A stretch of DNA of 64,000 nucleotides from contig NZ_JGYX01000001.1 in NCBI RefSeq assembly GCF_000741215.1, forward strand, positions 434,001 to 498,000, given 5' to 3'. The notes under the pieces were generated by a model, which was not told where the DNA came from, searched no databases, and worked only from the letters and a program-made list of their open reading frames with translations. Within the stretch, counting starts at the first letter, position 1, and every line of letters starts with the position of its first letter. The stretch is from Bifidobacterium pullorum subsp. gallinarum. GTDB lineage: Bacteria; Actinomycetota; Actinomycetes; Actinomycetales; Bifidobacteriaceae. Shown piece by piece: positions 16,663 to 24,755 of this stretch. The position numbers and the translations under genes are program-made.

Positions 16663-18368
16663 ACATGGCTTGGCGCCGGCTGCATCCGATTGCCGTGGTC
16701 ACGGCGTTGATCGAGTCGGTGAGGTCCGCCATCGCCCTGATTCTTCCCGTGCTGGCCATTGCCGTACCGAACCGTGATTCGGCGGTCGTCATGGCGGTCA
16801 TCGTGGCGGTGATCGGGCTGATTGCGGCATGGATGCTCGTCTCCCCGGTCGTGCGATGGCTGACGACGGGCTATCGGATGGACGACCATGGCATCACCCA
16901 ACGCTCCGGGGTATTCAACCGCACGCGTACAACGATCGCCTACGACCACATCCACACGCTGTCCAGCAGCGCCCCGATTTACATGCGGCCGTTCCATGTG
17001 GTGATCCTGGACATCACCGCCGCGGGTGGGGAATCGGGCATGACGCTCAGGGGCGTTCCTGCCGGCGTGCAGCTGGAGCTGGAAGCCGCCAGACAGTTGG
17101 ATAGCGGGGACACCGTATCCGCGGCCGCGGCATCGGTGGGTATCCATGGCGCAGTCGCCGATACCGCTGTCGCCGACTCGGATGCGGCCGAGGAGTGCCG
17201 GCAGCCGGAAGAGGCTCCGGCCGCCGGCGCGCGCACGGGCGTCAACCAGTCGGCGACCGGCCGTCCGGCGATTGACGGCGAGCTGGTGTTCCGTGCCTCC
17301 GTTGCGGATATCGTGCTGTTCGCCGTCACCGACCTGGGATTGTTCGCCGCGCTGATCGTTGTCTACGGATTCCTCGACCAATTGCGCGATCTGGTTCCCG
17401 AGGACGTGTTCGACACCGCGCAGGATTCGGTGATCCGATTCGCCACCAGCAGTGCGGCCATGATCGCCGGCGCGGTGGTCGTGGTTTTCGCGGTGCTTGT
17501 GGGCGCCAGCATCATCGGATCGCTGTTGCGGTTCTACGGATTCGAGGTGTGGCGCCGCGGCGGCGACCTGGTGGTGGTGCGCGGCGCGCTCACGCGGCGG
17601 ATCACCACCATCGCCATCGACCGCATCCAGACCGTCGCCATCCGGCGCTCGCTGCTCCGCCGGGCCCTGCACCTGTGCTCGGTCCGACTGGGATTGGGCG
17701 CTATGGCCGCCGCGGAAGGGGAGGACGGCGATGCCACCGGCGCCGATGTGCTGCCGGTGATCGGCGACGACCGCGTCTATGCCGTGCTGCAACGCATGCT
17801 CCCCGAATGGGGGCTGGAACCTCCGGAGATCCATCGGACGGGCCGCGGACTGGTCCGCTACTATCTGGTGATGCCGCTGGCGGTGTCCGCGGCGGGCATG
17901 GCGGTTGCGGTGATCTGGGCGCTGGTGTCCCGCGATGCCGTGAACTGGCTGTGGACGTTGGCCCCTGCGGCGCTGGCGGTCTGGTGGGGGTTGTGCCGTT
18001 GGCTGAAGGCGGCGTCGGAGGGATATGCGGTATTGGACGACAAGCGAATCGCCGCCACGGGGGCGTCCGTACTCACCTTGTTCACGGTGTTCACGCGCCG
18101 CTCCCGCATCCAATCGGTCGAGCGGTCCAGCACGCCATGGCGCCTGAATCGTGGCGTGGAATGCCTGAGACTGCCGTTGTTCGTCTCCAATGGCATCAGT
18201 GCGCTGCAGTTCACCGCGTTGCGCTCCGCCGATGCGGCAACGGTATCGGCCTGGGCGGAGGACGGGTCGATCCGCCCATCCGGGACATCCGACCGGTCGG
18301 CGGATTCCGATCCGCGGAACATGACCGATAATGGACATAGAGACGACGACGGATGGAGGGCACGATGA
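16659..18368 (+). CDS. Three-domain bacterial PH (YdbT-like) membrane protein
   Basis: Protein of 569 residues that looks like the usual partner of YdbS-type proteins. Three bPH_2 units are visible: TRTTIAYDHIHTLSSSAPIY, RITTIAIDRIQTVAIRRSLL and a C-terminal RRSRIQSVERSSTPWRLNRG. Each is preceded by a pair of hydrophobic segments, about six in all. A Glu/Ala-rich linker lies at about residues 155-200. The GTG at 16659 is chosen over the ATG at 16665 because AGGA stands six bases before it and it gives the GTGA overlap with the preceding gene. The next gene overlaps by ATGA. Confidence 0.85.
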   Translation: MNMAWRRLHPIAVVTALIESVRSAIALILPVLAIAVPNRDSAVVMAVIVAVIGLIAAWMLVSPVVRWLTTGYRMDDHGITQRSGVFNRTRTTIAYDHIHTLSSSAPIYMRPFHVVILDITAAGGESGMTLRGVPAGVQLELEAARQLDSGDTVSAAAASVGIHGAVADTAVADSDAAEECRQPEEAPAAGARTGVNQSATGRPAIDGELVFRASVADIVLFAVTDLGLFAALIVVYGFLDQLRDLVPEDVFDTAQDSVIRFATSSAAMIAGAVVVVFAVLVGASIIGSLLRFYGFEVWRRGGDLVVVRGALTRRITTIAIDRIQTVAIRRSLLRRALHLCSVRLGLGAMAAAEGEDGDATGADVLPVIGDDRVYAVLQRMLPEWGLEPPEIHRTGRGLVRYYLVMPLAVSAAGMAVAVIWALVSRDAVNWLWTLAPAALAVWWGLCRWLKAASEGYAVLDDKRIAATGASVLTLFTVFTRRSRIQSVERSSTPWRLNRGVECLRLPLFVSNGISALQFTALRSADAATVSAWAEDGSIRPSGTSDRSADSDPRNMTDNGHRDDDGWRAR

Positions 18369-19462
18369 TTTGCGGACGGTGCGGCAACGGTAACGACGAA
18401 GGCTCGCGATTCTGCACGGTATGCGGCAGTCCGCTGACCGCACCGCCGGCAGCGGATCCCCTCGCCGACGCGCCGACGATATCCATGCAGCCGGTGCAGC
18501 CGGCGTATCCGGCGCAATCGGTGCCGTCGCAATCGTCTCCCGTTCAGCCGGCGACGCGCAGGCGCACCGGAACCATCGTGGCCATCGTTATCGCAGCCAT
18601 CGCCGCCGTGGCATTGATCATCACCGGCGTGACGCTGGTGGTGTGGCATGTCTCGGCGGACGATCCGGGCACCTCGCAGACGCCGGCGCCGACCGGCGGC
18701 GAGGCGTCGTCCCCGGGCGATGCGTCGGACGAGAACGACCCCGCGTCATCCGAGCAATCGGAAGAGGACGGGGACGGGGCCGAGATGCCGGCGCGCACGT
18801 TGGATCAGGAATCCACCGATCGCATCGTCGACGCCTACTCGTCCACCGACGTGGCCGTATCGGTGATGACCGAGGACGGACTGCGCAGCTATTCGTCGCG
18901 GAACGCTTCGAAACGCATGGTATCCGCCGGATTGTATCTGCCGGTGTACTTGGCGTACTACGGCACCCATGAGGATCAGCCGAGCGATTCCGCGGGCGAG
19001 ATGATGCGTTCGATGAGCAACGATGCGGCCAATCTGCTGATCGACGCGGTCGGCGGTGTGGACGCAATCGATTCATGGCTGTCGGCGAACCGCTTCTCCG
19101 GATCGTCGTTCGAACGCCGATTCGGGGATGTGGCCGCCTCCGAGGACGGGTACGAGAACTATGCGTCATCCGACGACGCCGCGCGCATGCTGTCCATGGT
19201 GGCCGCCGACGGAGCGGATGAGCTGATGTCGTATGACATTGCCTCCGAAGGCGTGAGGATTCCGGAGGGGGCCACCATCCATGCGCATCGCGGTATGGGC
19301 ATTCAGGATGCATACAACTATTTCGTCGTCATATCGGATGGCCGCACCAAGGTCGCTCTGGCGGTGATGACCGAGAACCTGGGGCAGGAACGTGCCGCCG
19401 ACCTCACTTCGCAGATGCTGGCGACGGTCTGGGACACGATGTTCGCAGGTGCGGCGCGTTGA
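18365..19462 (+). CDS. Zinc-ribbon membrane protein with degenerate beta-lactamase fold
   Basis: Protein of 365 residues. The ATG at 18365 overlaps the previous stop (ATGA), has GGAGG before it and starts directly with a zinc ribbon (CGRCGNGNDEGSRFCTVCG). A Pro/Gln-rich linker, one membrane segment (about residues 60-90), an acidic Ser/Glu linker and a roughly 220-residue domain follow. That domain aligns with the next gene's beta-lactamase-like domain, but the position of its S-L-I-K reads G-L-Y-L and the K-T-G box reads H-R-G; only the SN of the S-x-N box remains. It is therefore probably a non-catalytic paralogue that binds peptidoglycan or a protein rather than cutting a beta-lactam. Confidence 0.78.
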   Translation: MICGRCGNGNDEGSRFCTVCGSPLTAPPAADPLADAPTISMQPVQPAYPAQSVPSQSSPVQPATRRRTGTIVAIVIAAIAAVALIITGVTLVVWHVSADDPGTSQTPAPTGGEASSPGDASDENDPASSEQSEEDGDGAEMPARTLDQESTDRIVDAYSSTDVAVSVMTEDGLRSYSSRNASKRMVSAGLYLPVYLAYYGTHEDQPSDSAGEMMRSMSNDAANLLIDAVGGVDAIDSWLSANRFSGSSFERRFGDVAASEDGYENYASSDDAARMLSMVAADGADELMSYDIASEGVRIPEGATIHAHRGMGIQDAYNYFVVISDGRTKVALAVMTENLGQERAADLTSQMLATVWDTMFAGAAR

Positions 19463-20538
19463 CGGGGGATGTTCGGCCGACGGGTGGTCGGCGCCCCCGC
19501 CCGTCGCGGTCCCATCGTGGCGCGGCGCATCGGGTACCGGGGCGCGGGCGCGGCTGGACGGCCGTCATCGCGGCGGGTGTGGCGGTTGCATTCGCGGCGG
19601 TGGCGGTCGGTATCGGCGTCACGATGTCGATGCCGCATCGAAGCAATCCGGAGGGAGCGGCGGCATCCGCACGGGTCGGCATTGCCGACGGCGCAGGTGA
19701 GGACGGCATCGCCGTGCCGGACCATGATGCCATGCGGCGCACGGCGGTTCCGGAGCCGGACGCCAGCCAGCCGGTACGGCGTGCGATGAGTGCGCTGCAG
19801 GACGAACTGGAGACGCTGATCGCCGGATACCAGGGCGGCTGGCAGGTGTATTGCGAAGACCTTGCCACCGGAGCCTCGTTGAGCATCAACAACCACCAGG
19901 GGTATTCGGCGTCGCTGATCAAGCTGTACGTCATGCTGGCCGTCTATCAGCGGATCGATGATGGGGCGCTCGCCGAGGACGCCCGCATCGACGAGCTGTT
20001 GCGGGAGATGATCACGGTGAGCTCCAACGAGGCCACGAACGCGTTGGTGGACATCCTCGGTTCGGGCAGCGGCGAAGCCGGATTCGAGGTCGTCAACGCC
20101 ATCGCGCAGGAGTATGGGTTCAAGGATTCGTCCATCAACCAGTACCTTGGCGACGTCACCGGGGACCCCTCGCTGAAACGGACCACAGCGGAGGATTGCG
20201 GGCGGTTCATGGCTGCCGTGTACCGCGGGGCACTGGTGTCCGCGCAGGCCAGCCGGAGTATGCTCGACCTGCTGATGGCACAGACCAGGACCTCCAAGAT
20301 TCCTAGTGGTCTGCCGGCGGGTACGGTGACCGCCAACAAAACCGGGGAGATCGACGGCGTGGAGAATGACGTGGCGATTGTGTTCGCCTCATCCGATACA
20401 TCCGCCGCGATTGACGGTACGGCGGCAACAGGCGATTACGTGCTGGCGGTGATGAGCGAGGACGTGCCCGACAGTGCGGCCGCGCAGGCCGAGATCCGCG
20501 AGCTGTCCGGCACGGTGTGGGACGCGATGGCACGGTAA
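19459..20538 (+). CDS. Class A beta-lactamase-fold serine hydrolase, membrane-anchored
   Basis: Protein of 359 residues starting at a TTG that overlaps the previous stop (TTGA); no ATG gives the full protein. A basic N-terminus is followed by one membrane segment (about 32-54) and then the enzyme domain outside. All three serine-acylase motifs are present: S152-L-I-K155, S188-S-N190 and K294-T-G296. The family includes class A beta-lactamases and related D-Ala-D-Ala or peptidoglycan-processing enzymes; sequence alone does not tell which. The gene order with an inactive paralogue directly before it and a kinase at the operon head favours a cell-wall role. Confidence 0.82.
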   Translation: MTGDVRPTGGRRPRPSRSHRGAAHRVPGRGRGWTAVIAAGVAVAFAAVAVGIGVTMSMPHRSNPEGAAASARVGIADGAGEDGIAVPDHDAMRRTAVPEPDASQPVRRAMSALQDELETLIAGYQGGWQVYCEDLATGASLSINNHQGYSASLIKLYVMLAVYQRIDDGALAEDARIDELLREMITVSSNEATNALVDILGSGSGEAGFEVVNAIAQEYGFKDSSINQYLGDVTGDPSLKRTTAEDCGRFMAAVYRGALVSAQASRSMLDLLMAQTRTSKIPSGLPAGTVTANKTGEIDGVENDVAIVFASSDTSAAIDGTAATGDYVLAVMSEDVPDSAAAQAEIRELSGTVWDAMAR

Positions 20539-20593
20539 TCCGGCGGCATGCCGTGGCGCCGGAGACTTGCGGCAACACGCTGAGGGCGGATGC

Positions 20594-20615
20594 GAACGGT
20601 AGATATCTACCGTTC
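20594..20615. promoter_or_regulatory. Perfect 22-bp palindrome upstream of the helicase-nuclease pair
   Basis: The 11 bases 20594-20604 are mirrored without error by 20605-20615 (core GGTAGATATCTACC). It ends 27 bases before the start at 20643 and just before the candidate -10 box, a position suited to a repressor. It is not the actinobacterial SOS box, whose GAAC and GTTC halves are four bases apart; here they are 14 apart. Confidence 0.6.
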
Positions 20616-20630
20616 CGTGACGGCCATGGT

Positions 20631-20636
20631 TAGGCT
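20631..20636 (+). promoter_or_regulatory. Candidate -10 box for leaderless helicase-nuclease transcript
   Basis: TAGGCT ends six bases before the ATG at 20643 and no ribosome-binding site is visible. The same arrangement occurs at 1035, 42218 and 60526. Promoter function is inferred from position and motif only. Confidence 0.4.
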
Positions 20637-20642
20637 TGAGCC

Positions 20643-23600
20643 ATGACTGGTATGCAGGAACTTTGGCAGGCGTTCGACGCGGTGCTCGGGGGCGGCGAGA
20701 CTTCCGCGCTGCTGGTGGTTGGCCCCCCGCGGTGCGGCAAGACGGAGTTCGCGTTCGAGGCGCTGATGCGTGCGTTGGAACGCAACCATGGTGGGGGAGC
20801 CATGATGACGGTATCCGGGCGCGTGACGGCGGACAGGTTGGGCAATCGCGCAATCCGCCGTATGGGGGCGTCGATGAAGGCGCGTCCGGTCACCACGTTG
20901 TCGGCGTTGGCGTTCGCCGTGATCGCCGACGCCCGACGGTATGAGGACCTGCCTGCGCCGCGTCTGCTGAACGGCGCCGAACAGGATGCCCTGCTACGCA
21001 GGGTGGTGGCGGCGCATCTGGGCCATGCCGAAACCGGCGACCTGTGCGATACGTGCGTGCTGTTGCGGGAATACTTCGCCGACGACCGCTGGACGGATAC
21101 GGTGGCACCCGCCCGGGAGCAGTCGGGCGGCGCGACGACGATGGCGATGTTCGAGCGCGGCGTCTCCTCGTCGTTCGTGGATCAGCTGAGGGATATGCTG
21201 GCCCGTATCAACGAGCTGGGGGCATCGTTCGCGCATGAGCGTGAGTACGTGGGGGAGGCGGCCGGCACCGGGCGTAACGCCGACCGCACCGCGGTGCAGT
21301 GGCGCTTGGCGTTCGCGCTGCGGCGGGAATACGTGCGGGCCATCGAACATACGTATCCGGGCGAATACCGTCTGGACGCATCGCGGCTGCTGGTCGAGGC
21401 GGCTGCGGTGCTGCGTCGCGTACAGGTGGAGGAGGTGCGGCTGCAGCCGGAGACGGTTCCTTCGGTGTTGGTGGTGGATGATTTCCATGACGCCACATTG
21501 GCCGGGCTGCGCTTCCTTGAGGCGTTGTCCGCCGCAGGGGTGCGGCTGGTGCTGGTAGGGAATCCCGACGAGGCCGTGCAGACGTTCCGTGGCTCCTATC
21601 CGGAATACCTGATGGGCTGCGCGGTAAGAGGGCCGCTGCATGCCGCCCTACATCGCATCCCGGTATCCGATACCCCGGCGGATGCCGTCGCACCGACCTA
21701 TCGCGACCTCCTGGCCTCGCGCATCTCACTGTCGATTCCCTCGCCGGAGCCGGATGACACGCCGATGCCGCAGCGCCCCGGCAAGCTCCCCCGATACGCG
21801 GGCAGTCTGCCGATCCGGCGATTGGATGAACCGGGGGCGAACGCGGATGCCGGTCTCGGCACCTCCCGGTTGGAGGATGGCACGGTGGCCACGGCGTTGT
21901 ACAAGTCGCCTCGCGAGGAGATGGACGATGTCGTCTGGCGTATGAAGCGTCTGCATATGGACCGGGGGATTGCATGGAACGACATGGCGATCATCGCCCA
22001 TGACAACGCCACCGTGCGGTCGTTCGGCGAGCGTCTGCGCCGCGATGGCGTGCCGGTGCGCTACTCGTCGGTCACGCGTCCGCTGAAGGACGAGCCGTTC
22101 GTGCAGGGGCTGTTCGCCCTGATCGAGCTGGCGCTGCTCCGCAGGCGCGGCATCGACGCCGTGGATCTGCCGTTGGCGGCGCTGTCGTCCTACGTACGGG
22201 CACGGGTGGCCACGCTGATGGCCTGCCCGCTGGTCACCGCCGGCACGCAGTCCGCCGAGGGTGCCCCGGCGCGGTTGGCGCCGGTGGAATCCGCGATGGC
22301 CGCACTGGAGTCATTGGCCGGAGTCGTCCAGGAAAGCGCAGAGACCGCCGGTGCGGAAGGGCAACGGCATCTCGCGGCGCTGATCGAATCATGGGAACGA
22401 TATCGCGATGCCGTGAACGAACATCGGCAGGCGGCGCGGCGTGCGGCGGCGGTCAACGTGGACGACGGCGTGCTGACGGGCGAAACCGCCGATGACGAGC
22501 TGCCGTTCGGCCAGCATGCGATGTACCTGATGCTGGCGTTCGACGATCCCAAGGCGCCCGCCACGCCCGTACTGGATTCCCTCGGCGCGATCCTGGGCCG
22601 TGACCCCCAAGCCGTCGCGTTCCGCAGGATGTGGGATATGGTCGGCCGCGTTGCGGATGGCATGGGCCGGCTGTCCAACCGGGAGGCACAGTACACGTTG
22701 GCGCTGGCTTGGAATGCGACCGGCGTGGCCGGCGTCTGGCAGCGCGCCGCCCTGCGCAACGACGTGGCTGGCCGTGCCGCCAACGACCGGCTTGACGTGG
22801 CGATGCGGTTGTTCCAGTTCGCCGCCGACGGCTCCGCCGGGGAGGATATCGTCGCCTTCATGGACCAGGTCAGGTCGATGCAGATCGAAGCGGATTCGCT
22901 GGCGCATGTCGGGCCGGTCGAACAGGCCGTGACACTGACCACCCCCGCTGGCGCCGCCGGGAACCATTGGCGGCATGTGTGGCTGCCCGCGGTCCAACAG
23001 GATGTATGGCCGAACCTTGCGGAACGCGCCACGCTGTTCGGCGGCGAGGATCTGGCCGATCTCATGCTGCATGGGCGAATCGGGGGCGCCGACCCGGCCG
23101 GATGCGACCCACGTCTGGCTGCAGTGCTGTCCAGCGAGAAGAAGAACCTGCTCGTGGCGGTGACCCGTGCCGACGAGACGCTGACGATCAGTGCGACGTG
23201 GAACGAGGATTGCACGCCGTCGGACTTCTTGTACGGGTATCTGCCCGAGCGGTTCATCCGCCAACGTGACGAAGCGGTGTTCACGCGCCCCGGCGGTCAG
23301 TCGGCGGATGATGACGCGGAATCCCATGCCGGTCTCGATGCCGATCCCAGGGGATTGGTGACCGCCGCTCGTATCACGCTGGCATGCCACGGCGCTGACT
23401 CGCCGGAAGGACGGGATGCGGCATCCGCGCTCGCGTTGCTGGCGGAGCACGGCGTGCGCGCCGCCGATCCGCGGCAGTGGTATTTCGTCGACCTACCACA
23501 TGACGGTGCCACGGGTGGAGAAGCGGAAGCCCGAGCCGAGGCTCGCGACGGACGGCATATCGTGACCTTGTCGCCATCCTCCGTCGACGGCATCTGGTCC

Positions 23601-24755
23601 TGTCCGGTCTGCTGGCTATTGGAACGCCGCTGCTCCGGCCCCCAATCCGGCGGCGTGCACGCCGGTTTCGGCACCATCGTGCACGAGGTGGCGCAACGCG
23701 GCAGCGAGGAACGTCTCGATATGCCGGGGACCGTGGCCGCAGAAGGTACCGAGAGCCGTATCGCGGCGGTGACGGAACGGCTGATGGCGATCTACCGTTC
23801 GTTGCGTCGAGACCCGCAGGGCATCGATTCCCCCACCGACCGGTACGATGCGATGAAACTCGACCGTTCGGCGGAAACCATGCTGACGAATATCGCCAGC
23901 TATTTCGTCAACGGATGCGATGCGGCATACCCGTTCCGCAACGCCCAATACATGTCGGTCGGAGCCTTGGAACGGGCGGAGTGCGAAGTGGAATTCACCG
24001 CCCGGTTCGATATCGACGACATGCTCGCCGCCTATAACGCCATACCCGGCATCGAACCGATGACAAGCGGCGAACTCCTGGCGGTTATGGGAACGCTGGT
24101 CGGAGGCTGGCCCGAGGGCATGTGCGACGATCTGACGATTCGTCTGTCCGGCAGGATCGACCGGCTTGAACATCGTCGATACGGGGACGGTCGCGAGGCA
24201 GTGCGACTGATCGACTACAAGACCGGGAGGAAATACGGTACCGCGCAGATCTTCAACGATCTGCAGCTGGTCTGCTATCAGCTCGGCTTGGCGTTCCCCG
24301 AGGATCGGGGCTGTGTCGGGCCATCCCCGCGAATGCCGTACATCGCGCAAAGCGGGTTGTTCTTCGTCCGCGAGGATGATGGCCCGAGCCGCAGCTTTGA
24401 GGTGGAAAGCCTTCACCAGCCTGCACTGTTGCGCAACGGGGCTTGGAACACGGAACCGTTTGCCGGGCGCTACCACTATAAGGATCCCAAGTATCTGGAG
24501 ATTCCGGAGCTGCCCGAGACGCCGCCCGCAGGGGTGCGCGCCGCGGCGTGGAACCAGATCATACGGTTGCGGGGCAGCCAGACGCTGTGGGCGCTGACCA
24601 TGGTCGCGCGTGTGTTCTATGCGGCCGCGGCCAGCCGGTCCTCCCTGCTGATCGCACACCCCACGCCCGATCATGTGAAACACTGCCGCATGACGACATC
24701 CTGTCCGGCCTGCGCCGGCGAGCTCAACACCGTCTATGAAACGAGGCAAGCATGA
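20643..24755 (+). CDS. AdnA/AddB-type helicase-nuclease subunit
   Basis: Protein of 1370 residues of the UvrD superfamily fused to a PD-(D/E)XK nuclease, the first subunit of a double-strand-break resection machine. The P-loop GPPRCGKT (27-34) is intact. Motif II reads VVDDFHDAT and motif III GNPDEAVQTFRG, both away from the DEFQD and GDPDQSIY consensus, so this is probably the weaker motor, as in mycobacterial AdnA. The nuclease motif LIDYKTGRK has Asp1191 and Lys1193. Cysteines CPVCWLLERRC near 985 and HCRMTTSCPAC at the C-terminus form an AddB-like iron-sulfur pattern. The following gene overlaps by ATGA and is the other subunit. Confidence 0.85.
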   Translation: MTGMQELWQAFDAVLGGGETSALLVVGPPRCGKTEFAFEALMRALERNHGGGAMMTVSGRVTADRLGNRAIRRMGASMKARPVTTLSALAFAVIADARRYEDLPAPRLLNGAEQDALLRRVVAAHLGHAETGDLCDTCVLLREYFADDRWTDTVAPAREQSGGATTMAMFERGVSSSFVDQLRDMLARINELGASFAHEREYVGEAAGTGRNADRTAVQWRLAFALRREYVRAIEHTYPGEYRLDASRLLVEAAAVLRRVQVEEVRLQPETVPSVLVVDDFHDATLAGLRFLEALSAAGVRLVLVGNPDEAVQTFRGSYPEYLMGCAVRGPLHAALHRIPVSDTPADAVAPTYRDLLASRISLSIPSPEPDDTPMPQRPGKLPRYAGSLPIRRLDEPGANADAGLGTSRLEDGTVATALYKSPREEMDDVVWRMKRLHMDRGIAWNDMAIIAHDNATVRSFGERLRRDGVPVRYSSVTRPLKDEPFVQGLFALIELALLRRRGIDAVDLPLAALSSYVRARVATLMACPLVTAGTQSAEGAPARLAPVESAMAALESLAGVVQESAETAGAEGQRHLAALIESWERYRDAVNEHRQAARRAAAVNVDDGVLTGETADDELPFGQHAMYLMLAFDDPKAPATPVLDSLGAILGRDPQAVAFRRMWDMVGRVADGMGRLSNREAQYTLALAWNATGVAGVWQRAALRNDVAGRAANDRLDVAMRLFQFAADGSAGEDIVAFMDQVRSMQIEADSLAHVGPVEQAVTLTTPAGAAGNHWRHVWLPAVQQDVWPNLAERATLFGGEDLADLMLHGRIGGADPAGCDPRLAAVLSSEKKNLLVAVTRADETLTISATWNEDCTPSDFLYGYLPERFIRQRDEAVFTRPGGQSADDDAESHAGLDADPRGLVTAARITLACHGADSPEGRDAASALALLAEHGVRAADPRQWYFVDLPHDGATGGEAEARAEARDGRHIVTLSPSSVDGIWSCPVCWLLERRCSGPQSGGVHAGFGTIVHEVAQRGSEERLDMPGTVAAEGTESRIAAVTERLMAIYRSLRRDPQGIDSPTDRYDAMKLDRSAETMLTNIASYFVNGCDAAYPFRNAQYMSVGALERAECEVEFTARFDIDDMLAAYNAIPGIEPMTSGELLAVMGTLVGGWPEGMCDDLTIRLSGRIDRLEHRRYGDGREAVRLIDYKTGRKYGTAQIFNDLQLVCYQLGLAFPEDRGCVGPSPRMPYIAQSGLFFVREDDGPSRSFEVESLHQPALLRNGAWNTEPFAGRYHYKDPKYLEIPELPETPPAGVRAAAWNQIIRLRGSQTLWALTMVARVFYAAAASRSSLLIAHPTPDHVKHCRMTTSCPACAGELNTVYETRQA

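Noticed and set aside
11658-20538. The known bifidobacterial kinase-fn3-AAA-DUF58-transglutaminase cluster
   Set aside because: No MoxR-type ATPase, DUF58 or transglutaminase gene follows; PH-domain and beta-lactamase-fold genes do.
20594-20615. SOS (LexA) box before the helicase-nuclease genes
   Set aside because: GAAC and GTTC halves are separated by 14 bases instead of four.
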